A stretch of 64,000 bases of DNA from Pseudomonas sp. 10-1B (GTDB taxonomy: Bacteria > Pseudomonadota > Gammaproteobacteria > Pseudomonadales > Pseudomonadaceae): assembly GCF_000935045.1 (NCBI RefSeq), contig NZ_JYKS01000015.1, positions 124,001-188,000 of the forward strand, read 5' to 3'. The notes under the pieces are model-generated. The model saw only the letters and a program-made list of their open reading frames with translations, was not told where the DNA came from and made no database searches. Both the position numbers and the translations under genes were made by a program. Positions within the stretch are counted from its first letter, which is position 1. Each line of letters opens with the position of its first letter. Positions 35,612 through 44,467 of this stretch are shown here, piece after piece.

Positions 35612-36573
35612 GGCCGAGCGCCCTGCCACAGTTCTGGATGCAGCGCGCTGGCGAGCTTCTCGATGGCCAGTGCATTTTCCACGGAAGGCGTCACTTGCAG
35701 ATAGGTGAGCACGATGAAACGCTGATCACGTATGGCGCGGACATCCTTCAGCGCTGCCTGGCGCAATAGAAAGTCGCGTTTCTCCTGCCAACTGCGCGGG
35801 CCGTAGTCGACGATCACAATCACTTCAGGGTCCCGCTCCACCACGCTTTCCCAGTTAACCTGGGTCCAGCTGGCAGTGACATCTGCCATCACGTTCTGGC
35901 CGCCAGCGGCATCGATCAACGCCTGCGGCATGCCCAGGCGCCCGGAGGTGGTGGGCCGCTCTTCACCGCTGTCGTAAAGGAACACCCGCGGTTGCCGTAC
36001 CTGCGCCACAGCGCCGCGCACCTGGTCGATGCGAGCACGCATCTGCGCCACCAGCATTTGCGCCTGTGGCTCGACCGAGAAAATGCGCCCCAGGTTGGCC
36101 AGGTCGCGGTACACGTCATCGACACTGGCCCGTGGCTGGCTCATGACCCACGAGCAGGACTCGCTCAGTTCGTAGACGGGGATGTCGAACGGCGCGAGGG
36201 TGGCCGGCGTCACCGGCCCACCGACGTGCATGCCGTAGTTCCACCCCGCGAAGAACAGCTGGGTGTCGGCAGCCAGCAGGGTTTCGATGGAGGGATAACG
36301 GCTGGCCAGTTGCGGCACGCCCTCCAGGGCCTGGTCGATCCATGGGTCGCGGTGTTTGCTGCGGGTGAAGCCGGTATAGCCGATGATGCGTTCGCGCAAG
36401 CCCAGGTGCAGGAGCATGGCGGTCATGTTCACATCATGCACCACGACCCGCTGCGGGGCCTTGGTGAACGACACGTCACGGTCACAACTGCGCACGCTCA
36501 ACGGGTAATCGCTGGCCATGGCTGGCAGGGCAAGGACGATCGACAGCAGGCCGATCAGGTGACGCAGTTTCAT
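35608..36573 (-). CDS. btuF: ABC transporter periplasmic binding protein, BtuF/FecB-like
   Basis: A 321-residue protein with a signal peptide ('LIGLLSIVLALPAMA', cleavage near residue 20). The helical-backbone binding fold begins with 'VSFTKAPQRVVVHDVNMTAMLLHLGLRERI', typical of corrinoid, heme and siderophore binding proteins. It starts in a 4-bp ATGA overlap with the ATPase gene and ends in the same way with the permease gene. The cobalamin riboswitch upstream of the operon points to a corrinoid ligand, but the protein sequence alone does not prove it. Confidence 0.85.
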   Translation of the reverse strand: MKLRHLIGLLSIVLALPAMASDYPLSVRSCDRDVSFTKAPQRVVVHDVNMTAMLLHLGLRERIIGYTGFTRSKHRDPWIDQALEGVPQLASRYPSIETLLAADTQLFFAGWNYGMHVGGPVTPATLAPFDIPVYELSESCSWVMSQPRASVDDVYRDLANLGRIFSVEPQAQMLVAQMRARIDQVRGAVAQVRQPRVFLYDSGEERPTTSGRLGMPQALIDAAGGQNVMADVTASWTQVNWESVVERDPEVIVIVDYGPRSWQEKRDFLLRQAALKDVRAIRDQRFIVLTYLQVTPSVENALAIEKLASALHPELWQGARP

Positions 36574-37355
36574 GGTCGGGTGATCCAGGTGATGCGTGGA
36601 TAGGGATGCAACGGGTGCGGATCGACCAGCGCCTCGACGTCGAATACCTGCTTGAGCAACGAACTGGTCAGTACCTGTTGCGGGGTGCCGCTGGCGACGA
36701 TGCGCCCGCCGTCGATGACGTACAGCCGGTCGCAGAAGGCGGCGGCCAGGTTCAGGTCGTGGAAGCTGGCGATGATGCCCAGGTCGAGGCCGCGCAGGTG
36801 CTTGAGCAACTCCAGCTGATAACGCGGGTCGAGGTGGTTGGTCGGCTCATCGAGGATCAGCAGCTCGGGCGCCTGCACCAGCGCGCGGGCCAGCAGCACA
36901 CGTTGCTTTTCGCCTCCGGACAGCGTCGCGAAGGTTTGTCCCCCTTGGGCTGCAAGCCCCACTTGAGCGAGTGCCTGGGCAACCTGCTGCCGGTCTTCGG
37001 CCGTGTCGCTGTCGAACAACCCCTTATGGGGTGTGCGGCCCATGGCGACAACATCGCCAACGCTCAAGCCGAACTCCTCGGGAAACTCCTGCAACACCAC
37101 CGCAATACGTTGCGCGCACCAGCGCGCCGGGCGTTGCCAGATATCATCGTCGCCCAGGCGAACGCGCCCCACCGTAGGTTCGGTCGAGCGATAGGCACAA
37201 CGGAGCAGGCTGCTCTTGCCGCTGCCATTCGGACCGATCAGCCCGACGAATTCACCGTGCGCCACATTCAGCTCAACGCTGTGGAGCAGCGAACGAGGCG
37301 GCCTGCCCCGTTCGTGCAGCGTCCAGCCCAACGCTTCGATGTTCAGACTTGTCAT
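36570..37355 (-). CDS. btuD: ABC transporter ATP-binding protein, BtuD/FecE-like
   Basis: A 261-residue ATPase. Walker A 'GPNGSGKSS', signature 'LSGGEKQRVLLARAL' and Walker B 'LLILDEPTNHLD' are intact, followed by the H-loop 'IIASFHDLN'. I chose ATG 37353-37355 ('MTSLNIEALG') because 'aagagggcacagc' precedes it. It energises the adjacent permease. It lies 48 bp after the TonB receptor gene in the same operon. Confidence 0.87.
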   Translation of the reverse strand: MTSLNIEALGWTLHERGRPPRSLLHSVELNVAHGEFVGLIGPNGSGKSSLLRCAYRSTEPTVGRVRLGDDDIWQRPARWCAQRIAVVLQEFPEEFGLSVGDVVAMGRTPHKGLFDSDTAEDRQQVAQALAQVGLAAQGGQTFATLSGGEKQRVLLARALVQAPELLILDEPTNHLDPRYQLELLKHLRGLDLGIIASFHDLNLAAAFCDRLYVIDGGRIVASGTPQQVLTSSLLKQVFDVEALVDPHPLHPYPRITWITRP

Positions 37356-37403
37356 GCTGTGCCCTCTTGCAGGTGGCATCGGCTGGCTGACCCGTGCACG
37401 GGG

Positions 37404-39542
37404 TCAGAAGCTGTAGTCGGCGGTGACGAAGAACGAACGCGGCTCGCCCAGGTACCACTGCCGGCCGTTGTTGCTGGTGGTGGTGGCGTACTGGCGATCG
37501 AACAGGTTGTTCAATTGCAGGCCAAGGGTCAGGTCCGGCTGGACGTGCCAGTCGAAGTTGGCGTCGACCACGGTGTAGCTCGGCACTTCGACAGTGTTGG
37601 CGTTGTCGGCATAGCGGCTGTCGACATAACGCGCCCCGGCACCGACGCTGAAGCGCTGGCCGAAGTCCTTGCTCAGCCACAGGTTGGCCGAGCGGCGCGG
37701 CACATTGATCGGCCGGTTGCCAGAGTAATCGTTGCCACCGCTGGCGAACTCGTCGTACTCCGCCCGCACCCAGGCGGCGTTGGCCGACAGTTGCACATCG
37801 TAGGGCAGGCGCAGCTCCAGGCTGGCCTCGATACCGTCCGAGGACTGCTGGCCGACTTGCTGCTGCAACGTCGGGTTTACCGGATCGGTGCTGAGCAGTT
37901 TCTTCTTGACGATGTGGTACGCCGCCAGGGTCCACTCCCCTCGCCCCTCGGGCAGCATCTGCTTGATGCCCACCTCGGTCTGCTTGGCCGTGCTCAGGTC
38001 CCACTGCTGCTGGGCAGCGTTGAGGGTCAGCAGATTGCTGACGCCTTCGGTGCTGGTAGCGTACTGGCCGTAGACCGACAGGTCTTCGCTCACGGCGAAC
38101 ACCAGCCCGGCTCGCCAGTTGTCGCCAGACAGGCTGCGGTCACTGCGGGTATCGGCATCCAGGTCATCACGGTTCAGGTGCACCTGGTCGCGGCGCACAC
38201 CGGTGATCAGCGACAGGCGCTCGGTCAACTGCGTGCGGTTCTCGGCGAACAGGGAAAACTGCCTGGCCTGGTTGGCTTCGCGAGAGCGGTATGGGTCATT
38301 GCTGATGTACTCGCCGCCGCCTGAGCCCGACAGCGGCACGGTGTCGGTCAGGGTATTGCCGAAGTCGTGCTTGCGCACGAAGCGGATCGAGTTGTAGTCG
38401 GCGCCGACCACAGTCTGGCTGTCCAGGCCAAACAGCGAGTGCTGCAGGGTGAACGACTGGCGATCGCCGATCTGCTCCTGGGTCTGCTTGATGCTGATGA
38501 AGCTGCTGCGCCGCACCTGGTCGCCCGGCAGCCAGGTGTAGGTTTCTGCGTTGCGCCAACGGCGCTGGGCCTTGAGGAAATACAACTGATTGCTGGCGGT
38601 CAGGTTGTCGCTGATCACCCAATCCGTCACCAAGCGCGTGGACTGGTCGTTGTAATGCACTTCGGCATTGTCGACGTTGTAGTTGTGGTCACGCACGGAC
38701 TCGCGCAAGTGCCCGTCCACCAACGGTGTACCGAAGTACTGCTGCGGGTCCTGATCGCCGTAGTCATGGCTGAGGGTGACACTCAGCTCGTCGCTGGGCT
38801 GCCAGCGCAGCGAACCGCTGATGGCAAGGCTTTGCGAGTCGCCGCGATCGACCCAGCCGTTGCTGGCCAGCTTGTTCAGGTTCAGGCGGTAGCTCAGGGT
38901 ATCGGTCAATGAACCACCGCTATCCAGGGCCATCTGCCTGCGATCATCCGAGCCGTAGCCCAGGCGCACATGGTTGCGGATTTCCCCCTCGAATGGCTTC
39001 TTTGGCACCACGTTGATCACCGCCCCCGTAGCACCCTCGCCGTACAACACTGACGCTGGACCGCGCAGCACATCGATGCGTTCGACCGACCAGGTATCCA
39101 CCGGGAAGGTGACCGTGCCGGCGCCAACATACAGCCGGGTGCCGTCATAGAGCTGCATGGTCGAACTATGACCGGTGAAACCACGTGCCGACAGCGCCGT
39201 GCCGCCGTTGCCTGGCGTGCCTATGAAGGTGATGCCGGGGGAGCGAGTGACGGCGTCCTGCACCGTGGCGTTATTGCGCTTCTGAATTTGCTCGGCGCTG
39301 ATGCTGGTCACGCTGGCGGGGGTTTCCAGCGGCGTCAGGTTCAAGCGCGAGCCGCTGGTGCTCGGGGTATGCAAATCTGGCTGCGGATTCTGCTCGGCAA
39401 TGCCGGTGATGTCGGTCGCCGGCAGTGCCAGGGCTTTGTCGGCCTCGGCGGCCTGAGCCGAAACGGAAAGGAAAACACAGGGAACCAGGCTTGCACGCAG
39501 CAAGGTGCCCGGCAGAGAACTGAACAGCGAATTACGGGACAT
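37404..39542 (-). CDS. TonB-dependent outer-membrane receptor under cobalamin riboswitch control
   Basis: A 712-residue receptor with a signal peptide ('LRASLVPCVFLSVSAQA'), a plug ('PLETPASVTSISAEQIQKRN', 'RIDVLRGPASVLYGEGATGA') and a barrel ending 'RSFFVTADYSF'. There is no STN signalling domain. In sequence style it is a siderophore-type receptor rather than the shorter E. coli-like BtuB, yet it lies directly behind a cobalamin riboswitch and in front of btuDFC-like genes. It is therefore most likely a corrinoid receptor. ATG 39540-39542 ('MSRNSLFSS') is chosen because it starts the signal peptide. Confidence 0.9.
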   Translation of the reverse strand: MSRNSLFSSLPGTLLRASLVPCVFLSVSAQAAEADKALALPATDITGIAEQNPQPDLHTPSTSGSRLNLTPLETPASVTSISAEQIQKRNNATVQDAVTRSPGITFIGTPGNGGTALSARGFTGHSSTMQLYDGTRLYVGAGTVTFPVDTWSVERIDVLRGPASVLYGEGATGAVINVVPKKPFEGEIRNHVRLGYGSDDRRQMALDSGGSLTDTLSYRLNLNKLASNGWVDRGDSQSLAISGSLRWQPSDELSVTLSHDYGDQDPQQYFGTPLVDGHLRESVRDHNYNVDNAEVHYNDQSTRLVTDWVISDNLTASNQLYFLKAQRRWRNAETYTWLPGDQVRRSSFISIKQTQEQIGDRQSFTLQHSLFGLDSQTVVGADYNSIRFVRKHDFGNTLTDTVPLSGSGGGEYISNDPYRSREANQARQFSLFAENRTQLTERLSLITGVRRDQVHLNRDDLDADTRSDRSLSGDNWRAGLVFAVSEDLSVYGQYATSTEGVSNLLTLNAAQQQWDLSTAKQTEVGIKQMLPEGRGEWTLAAYHIVKKKLLSTDPVNPTLQQQVGQQSSDGIEASLELRLPYDVQLSANAAWVRAEYDEFASGGNDYSGNRPINVPRRSANLWLSKDFGQRFSVGAGARYVDSRYADNANTVEVPSYTVVDANFDWHVQPDLTLGLQLNNLFDRQYATTTSNNGRQWYLGEPRSFFVTADYSF

Positions 39543-39660
39543 GTCGTTCCACTTGAAACAGGAATGAAAGAATCCCGGAGGGAACAACGCATGGGCGATC
39601 GCAGGCGCACGCGCCCACGGAAACCGGCCTGCGCCCGCCCACCGCGGGTTTGCCAAACGA

Positions 39661-39855
39661 TGCTTCAGGCCGGTCTCCGGGCTCGCGAGGGTCATGAAGC
39701 ATTCACCTTCCCATGCCGGGGCACAGTGGTGTGTCGAATGCTTCGCTCGCATACCGTTGCGGGGGCAGCGCCGGACTGATCATCGCGCGATGACGAACCG
39801 GCTTCCCGTTTCACCCCATGCACGGCGGCAGGGGGCACCTGAAACAGGCGCGCAG
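39661..39855 (-). ncRNA. Cobalamin riboswitch
   Basis: Read on the minus strand, the conserved blocks come in order: 'caggtgcc', 'tgaaacgggaagccggt' (near 39800-39816), 'gctgcccccgcaacggt' (near 39755-39771), 'gggaaggt' (near 39708-39715) and the B12 box 'agcccggagaccggcctga' (near 39664-39682). These are the core elements of the AdoCbl-type riboswitch, and spacing is normal. It lies about 120 nt before the receptor ATG, so B12 should shut down expression of the receptor and, by operon layout, btuDFC. A possible -35 'ttgacc' is at 39877-39882. Confidence 0.93.
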
Positions 39856-39929
39856 ATGACCATCAAAATGCTCTCAGGTCAACAGGCACATGCCATCTGG
39901 GCGAGCCGCGCGCCCCGCCCTGGTCGTTA

Positions 39930-40781
39930 TCATGCGAGCGGGCCCGAGGTTTTCTTGGCGGCCATGCGCCCGGTCGAGTGATAACAGAGGGTAAGCATGA
40001 ACAGCAGCGCGAACACCAACACGATCGTGGGCGCCGGGGCGCTGTCGAGGAAGAATGAGAGATAGACCCCCAGAAACGCACAGCCGATAGCGACGATCAA
40101 CGAAACCCACAGCATGTGCCGCAACTGGCGGGCAACCAACGCTGCAATGGCACCGGGTGCAATCAGCAGCGCAATGGCCAGGATGACACCGGAAGCCTTC
40201 AAGGCTCCCACCACGGCCAGCGAGATCAGGCACAACAACCCATAGTGCAGCCAGCCAGTGCGCAGGCCCACCGCATGGGCCTGTATCGCATCGAAGGTAT
40301 GCAACATCAGGTCCTTCCACTTGGTCGCGATGACAGCCGCCGTCAGCACAGCGATGGCTGCGCACAGCCACATGTCCTGGCTGTTGGCACCCAGGATGTC
40401 GCCGAACAGGATATGGTCCAGGTGCACGCTGGACTCGATCTTCAGGTAGAGCACCAGGCCCAGGCCGAACATCCCCGAATACACGATGCCCATCACCGTG
40501 TCTTGCTTGATACGGCTGTTCTCCTTGAGAAACCCCGTAGCGACAGCGCAGAACATGCCGGCCACGAACGCACCTATGGCATAAGGGATATGCACGATGT
40601 AGGCGATTACCACACCTGGGAACACCGCGTGGGCAATGGCATCGCCCAGCAACGCCCAGCCCTTGAGTACCAGGAAGCAGGACAACAGCGCCATGGGAAC
40701 CGCGATGAGCACGGCGATGAGCATGGCATTGACCATGAAATCGAAGCGAAACGGCTCCAGCAACAGCTCCACCCCACTCAT
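39930..40781 (-). CDS. Metal ABC transporter permease 2 (SitD/MntD-like)
   Basis: A 283-residue ABC-3 family permease with about 8 hydrophobic segments. 'SCFLVLKGWALLGDAIAHAVFPGVV' (about 34-58) is the family signature. It overlaps the first permease gene by 4 bp and resembles it in order and motifs, so the two form a heterodimer. The set of two permeases, one ATPase and one binding protein is the SitABCD/MntABCD layout for Mn2+ or Fe2+; ZnuABC normally has a single permease. Confidence 0.88.
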   Translation of the reverse strand: MSGVELLLEPFRFDFMVNAMLIAVLIAVPMALLSCFLVLKGWALLGDAIAHAVFPGVVIAYIVHIPYAIGAFVAGMFCAVATGFLKENSRIKQDTVMGIVYSGMFGLGLVLYLKIESSVHLDHILFGDILGANSQDMWLCAAIAVLTAAVIATKWKDLMLHTFDAIQAHAVGLRTGWLHYGLLCLISLAVVGALKASGVILAIALLIAPGAIAALVARQLRHMLWVSLIVAIGCAFLGVYLSFFLDSAPAPTIVLVFALLFMLTLCYHSTGRMAAKKTSGPLA

Positions 40782-41638
40782 GAGCGCACCTCCAACGCCT
40801 GCCGCCCGCGGCGCCTGGCCGCCAGCAGCCCATGCTTGGGCGCACAGACGAAGACCAGCAGGAAGATCAAGGTCTGCAGCACGACGATGACGCCGCCAGT
40901 CGCGCCATCAAGGTAATAACTGAGGTAAGTGCCCGCCAGGCTGGTGAGCGCGCCAATGCTGACGGCGATCACCAACAGGCGCGGGAAGCGATCGCTCAGC
41001 AGGTACGCCGTGGCACCGGGGGTGATGACCATGCAGATGACCAGGAACGCCCCTACCGTCTGCAACGCGGCGACTGTCGAGGCCGACAACAGGGCAAAGA
41101 ACAGCAGTTTCAGGCGCGTCGGCCGGATGCCGACCGCACGGGCCTGGTTCTCGTCGAAGAATGTCAGCATCAGGTCGCGCCATTTGGCCAGCAGCACGGC
41201 CAAGGTGACCAGGCCGATGATCGCCAGCTGCAGCGTGTCACCGGGCGTGATCGCCAGGATGTTGCCCAGCACGATGGTCTGGATGTTCACCGATGTGGGC
41301 GACAATGAAACCATGAACAAGCCGAGCCCGAAGAACGAAGTGAAGATCATGCCAATGACCACATCTTCCTTGAGCCGGGTGCGGCGCTGCAGGAACAGCA
41401 AGGCAGCCGACGCCAGCCCACCGGCGAAAAAGGCGCCCAGGGAAAACGGCAAGCCGATCATGTAGGCGCCGGCCACGCCAGGAACGATCGAGTGCGACAA
41501 TGCATCACCGATCAGCGACCACCCCTTGAGCATCAGGTAGCAGGACAGGAACGCACAAACACCGCCTACCAATGCCGAAACCCACATGGCATTGCGCATA
41601 TACCCGTAGGCGAAAGGCTCAAGCAGCAGTTCAATCAC
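40778..41638 (-). CDS. Metal ABC transporter permease 1 (SitC/MntC-like)
   Basis: A 286-residue ABC-3 permease: 'SCYLMLKGWSLIGDALSHSIVPGVAGAY' near 32-59 and 'VGAFLVICMVITPGATAYLL' near 200. I propose the GTG at 41636-41638 ('VIELLLEPFAYGYM'), preceded by 'aacgaggcccacc' and overlapping the ATPase stop by 8 bp; the longer frame contains non-family residues. It pairs with the second permease downstream. Confidence 0.87.
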   Translation of the reverse strand: MIELLLEPFAYGYMRNAMWVSALVGGVCAFLSCYLMLKGWSLIGDALSHSIVPGVAGAYMIGLPFSLGAFFAGGLASAALLFLQRRTRLKEDVVIGMIFTSFFGLGLFMVSLSPTSVNIQTIVLGNILAITPGDTLQLAIIGLVTLAVLLAKWRDLMLTFFDENQARAVGIRPTRLKLLFFALLSASTVAALQTVGAFLVICMVITPGATAYLLSDRFPRLLVIAVSIGALTSLAGTYLSYYLDGATGGVIVVLQTLIFLLVFVCAPKHGLLAARRRGRQALEVRS

Positions 41639-42548
41639 GGTGGGCCTCGTTATCGCTGTCGCTTTCCCGCCGGGCCGGCACACCGTCGCGCAGGATCAGC
41701 GGGCGCTCATCGTCACTGAACACGCTCACCGGCGGTTGCAGATGCTCGCTGCCCTGGATGAGCGCGAAATGCCGCAGTACGCCACCGAAGGCAAGCTCCA
41801 GGTTGTCGCGGGTATAGACCTCATCGGTGGGGCCATGGGCCAGGATGGTGCGCTTGATCAGCACCACACGGTCGCAGAACTCTGGCACCGAGCCAAGGTT
41901 GTGGGTCGACACCAGCATGATCCGGCCTTCCTCGCGCAATTCGCGCAGCAGCTGGATGATCTGATCCTCGGTCTTCACATCGACGCCGGTGAACGGCTCG
42001 TCGAGCAGGATGATCCTGCTGTCCTGTGCCAGCGAACGGGCAAGGAACACACGCTTGCGTTGCCCGCCGGACAACTCGCCGATCTGCCGTTTGCGCAGCG
42101 CGCGCATGTCGACCCGCTCCAGCGCGGCGTCCACGGCGTCATGATCGGCGCGACGCGGGATGCGCAGCGGGCCCATGTGTCCATAGCGGCCCATCATCAC
42201 CACGTCCTCGACCAGCACCGGGAAGTCCCAGTCGACCTCTTCGGCTTGCGGCACATAGGCCGTGTGTTTTTTGCGCAGCGCACGTTCGGCGGGCATGCCC
42301 AGCACGCTGATCGATCCCGCCGCCAGGTGTACCAGGCCCATGATGGCCTTGAACAGGGTCGACTTGCCCGAGCCGTTGACGCCGACCAGCGCGGTGATAG
42401 TCCCCAGGGGCAGCTCGAAGCTGGCGTCCAGGAGCGCAGTATGGCCATTGCGATATGTCACCGTCGCCCCTTGGACGACAATGCCAGGCTCGAGCGTTGT
42501 GGCTTTCATGGCGCGAACCTCATGTACCGGCGGGCTTGGATGGTTCAT
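41631..42548 (-). CDS. Metal ABC transporter ATP-binding protein (SitB/MntB-like)
   Basis: A 305-residue ATPase with Walker A 'GVNGSGKST', signature 'LSGGQRKRVFLARSL' and Walker B 'IILLDEPFTGVD'. 'YVPQAEEVDWDFPVLVEDVVMMGRYGHMG' is the stretch characteristic of Mn/Zn/Fe importers. The start ATG overlaps the binding-protein stop (ATGA). An internal ATG at 42509 ('MKATTLEPG') is an alternative. The C-terminus is somewhat longer than usual. Confidence 0.88.
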   Translation of the reverse strand: MNHPSPPVHEVRAMKATTLEPGIVVQGATVTYRNGHTALLDASFELPLGTITALVGVNGSGKSTLFKAIMGLVHLAAGSISVLGMPAERALRKKHTAYVPQAEEVDWDFPVLVEDVVMMGRYGHMGPLRIPRRADHDAVDAALERVDMRALRKRQIGELSGGQRKRVFLARSLAQDSRIILLDEPFTGVDVKTEDQIIQLLRELREEGRIMLVSTHNLGSVPEFCDRVVLIKRTILAHGPTDEVYTRDNLELAFGGVLRHFALIQGSEHLQPPVSVFSDDERPLILRDGVPARRESDSDNEAHRD

Positions 42549-43468
42549 GGGTTCTGCGCCTCGCCCAGGCCTTTGGCAAGTGTCTGCGTCGTTACCCGCA
42601 GTAGATCCAGGTACGTCGGTACCGGGCCATCGCTGGCGCTCAACGAGTCGACGTAGAGCACACCTGCGTACCGTGCGCCGGTCTCACGGGCAACCTGGCG
42701 CGCGGGCTTGTCGGAGACGGTGCTCTCACTGAATACGGCCGGTATGCCGTTCGCCCTCACTGTATCGATGACCTTGCGCACCTGGTTCGGGGTGCCCTGC
42801 TGGTCGGCGTTGATCGGCCACAGATAGAGTTCCTTCAAGTCGAAGTCACGGGCCAGGTACGAGAACGCGCCCTCGCTGCTGACCAGCCAGCGCTTCTCGG
42901 GCGGGATCTGCTGGATCCGTGCGCGAATCGGCGCGATGGTCGCCTCGATACGTGCTTTGTAGGCCTCGGCGTTGCGCTGGTAGATGTCGGCATTGCCAGG
43001 ATCGTAGCGGACCAACGCATCACGGATGTTGTCGACGTAGATCAACGCGTTGCGCGGTGACATCCAGGCATGCGGATTGGGTTTTCCGGTGTAGGGACCG
43101 GCCGCGATACCCATGGGTTCGATACCCTCGGAGACCACCACCCCAGGCACTTGGTCCAAGCGTTGGAAGAACTTTTCGAACCATAATTCCAGGTCCAGGC
43201 CATTCCACAGGATCAACTGGGCCCCCTGGGCACGGCGCAGATCGCCTGGGGTCGGGGAATAGTTGTGGATTTCGGCGCCAGGCTTGGTGATCGACTCCAC
43301 CACCGCCGCGTCACCCGCCACGTTCCTGGCCATATCGGCAATGATGGTGAAGGTGGTAACGACTTTGAACTGTTCCGCGGCGCCAGCTGGCGTGGCGAAC
43401 AGAAACACACTGAGCATCACGCCACCCAGGCGCGATAACACTGAACGGGGCTTGGTTGTATCGAACAT
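42545..43468 (-). CDS. Periplasmic metal-binding protein (SitA/MntA-like)
   Basis: A 307-residue cluster A-I binding protein. Signal peptide: 'LGGVMLSVFLFATPAGA'. Metal ligands expected for the SitA/PsaA group are all present: H68 ('EIHNYSP'), H133 ('NPHAWMSP'), E199 ('SSEGAF') and D274 ('YVDSLS'). The His-His-Glu-Asp set without a histidine-rich loop favours Mn2+ or Fe2+ over Zn2+. A GTG two codons upstream (43474) could also start translation. It is the first gene of the four-gene operon; no clear Fur, Zur or MntR box was found in the 177-bp region upstream. Confidence 0.88.
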   Translation of the reverse strand: MFDTTKPRSVLSRLGGVMLSVFLFATPAGAAEQFKVVTTFTIIADMARNVAGDAAVVESITKPGAEIHNYSPTPGDLRRAQGAQLILWNGLDLELWFEKFFQRLDQVPGVVVSEGIEPMGIAAGPYTGKPNPHAWMSPRNALIYVDNIRDALVRYDPGNADIYQRNAEAYKARIEATIAPIRARIQQIPPEKRWLVSSEGAFSYLARDFDLKELYLWPINADQQGTPNQVRKVIDTVRANGIPAVFSESTVSDKPARQVARETGARYAGVLYVDSLSASDGPVPTYLDLLRVTTQTLAKGLGEAQNP

Positions 43469-43645
43469 CCGCACACTTCCACTTCAAGTCAGAGGAAACG
43501 GCTAGGTTCACGGTGGGTACGCCAACTTTGTTCAAAAGCCCGACGCAAGCTGGGGTTCAGTTAGTTGGCTTGTTATGCCCGAGTATGGAGAGCTGCCGCA
43601 CGGATGGCAAACCCAATGACGTTCACTTGAATGACCGCTGTATCC

Positions 43646-44146
43646 CTATTCATCAGCGAGGTTGCAGTATTGTCCCTTGAAATACAGCAAGGGCTGCGAG
43701 GCAGCAGTTGCCTGCAGGTTCAACGCTTTCACTTCACCGATGACGATCAGATGATCGCCCGCAACATGCTCGGCGTGAATTTCGCAATCGAGCCAATGCA
43801 GGCTGCCAGCAATGATCGGATTGCCCAGCGGCGATTGCTGCCACTCGACCTCGCGCCACTTGTCCGTGCCTCGCCGAGCGAACTGGTTGGAAATGCTGAC
43901 CTGCGCACCCGACAGGATGTTAACCGCGAAACGACCCGCCTGACGAATTTTAGGATAGCTAGCCGAACTGGACATTACGCTGAATGACACCAGCGGCGGG
44001 CTCATCGACACGCTATAGAACGACTGGCAAGTGAAGCCAATCGGCTCGTCGTCCGTGTGCGAGGTAATTACTGTGATGCCAGAGGCATAGTGCCCAAGCG
44101 CTTCGCGGAAGCTCGACGGCTCGATAGCAGTACTAGGGAGTGACAT
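43646..44146 (-). CDS. Flavin reductase family protein next to mesD
   Basis: A 166-residue flavin reductase-like (FMN-binding split barrel) protein: 'FREALGHYASGITVITS' near 12-28, 'GFTCQSFYSVSMSPPLVSFSV' near 37-57 and 'GRFAVNILS' near 71-79. These enzymes use NAD(P)H to make reduced flavin, usually for an O2-using partner. It lies on the same strand downstream of mesX-mesD, and MesD is known to need oxygen, so it is a candidate partner. A MITE-like element separates it from mesD. 'ccaggatctact' precedes the ATG. A role in MesD function is inference. Confidence 0.88.
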   Translation of the reverse strand: MSLPSTAIEPSSFREALGHYASGITVITSHTDDEPIGFTCQSFYSVSMSPPLVSFSVMSSSASYPKIRQAGRFAVNILSGAQVSISNQFARRGTDKWREVEWQQSPLGNPIIAGSLHWLDCEIHAEHVAGDHLIVIGEVKALNLQATAASQPLLYFKGQYCNLADE

Positions 44147-44205
44147 AGTAGATCCTGGGAATAAGGTACTGCTCGAACGTGCTGGAAAAGGCCCGAGTCA
44201 GCCCG

Positions 44206-44396
44206 TAATGCTGTTCACTTAAGTGTGATGTCACACTGATTGGGGCTGCTGCGCAGCCCATCGCAGGCAAGCCAGCTCCCACAGGACCGTGCAATTCTTG
44301 AGTTCTGTGCTGTACCTGTGGGAGCTGGCTTGTCGTGGCGACGAACCGCTGCGATGGGCCGCAGAGCGGCCCCAATTGCTTAAGTGAACAGCATTA
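44206..44396. mobile_element. REP-bearing MITE-like element with perfect terminal inverted repeats
   Basis: The 191-bp element starts with 'taatgctgttcacttaag' (44206-44223) and ends with its exact complement (44379-44396). Inside lie 'ttggggctgctgcgcagccc', an inverted REP pair and 'gggccgcagagcggcccc'. A 12-bp direct repeat 'cgagtcagcccg' flanks it (44194-44205 and 44397-44408), like a target-site duplication. It has no coding capacity, so it would need a transposase in trans. Confidence 0.75.
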
Positions 44397-44399
44397 CGA

Positions 44400-44423
44400 G
44401 TCAGCCCGAGTATTCGGGCTGAC
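44400..44423 (-). terminator. Hairpin after mesD, interrupted by the MITE-like insertion
   Basis: A perfect 10-bp stem (GTCAGCCCGA / TCGGGCTGAC) with a 4-nt loop lies 45 bp after the mesD stop. Its outer arm overlaps the right-hand 12-bp direct repeat. The T-rich end 'ccttttcc' that would follow it on the minus strand now sits beyond the element (about 44182-44192), suggesting insertion into a terminator. Confidence 0.55.
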
Positions 44424-44467
44424 CTCAAGCTGAGCCTGCGCTTGCTACCTTCGAGTCAGGGTCAGCA

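Noticed and set aside
36606..38324. 572-codon frame antisense to the ABC ATPase and TonB receptor
   Set aside because: Shadow frame; no domain, and the opposite strand carries complete transporter genes.
43475..43640. Search for a Fur, Zur or MntR box before the metal importer
   Set aside because: No stretch with convincing symmetry or consensus match was found by eye.
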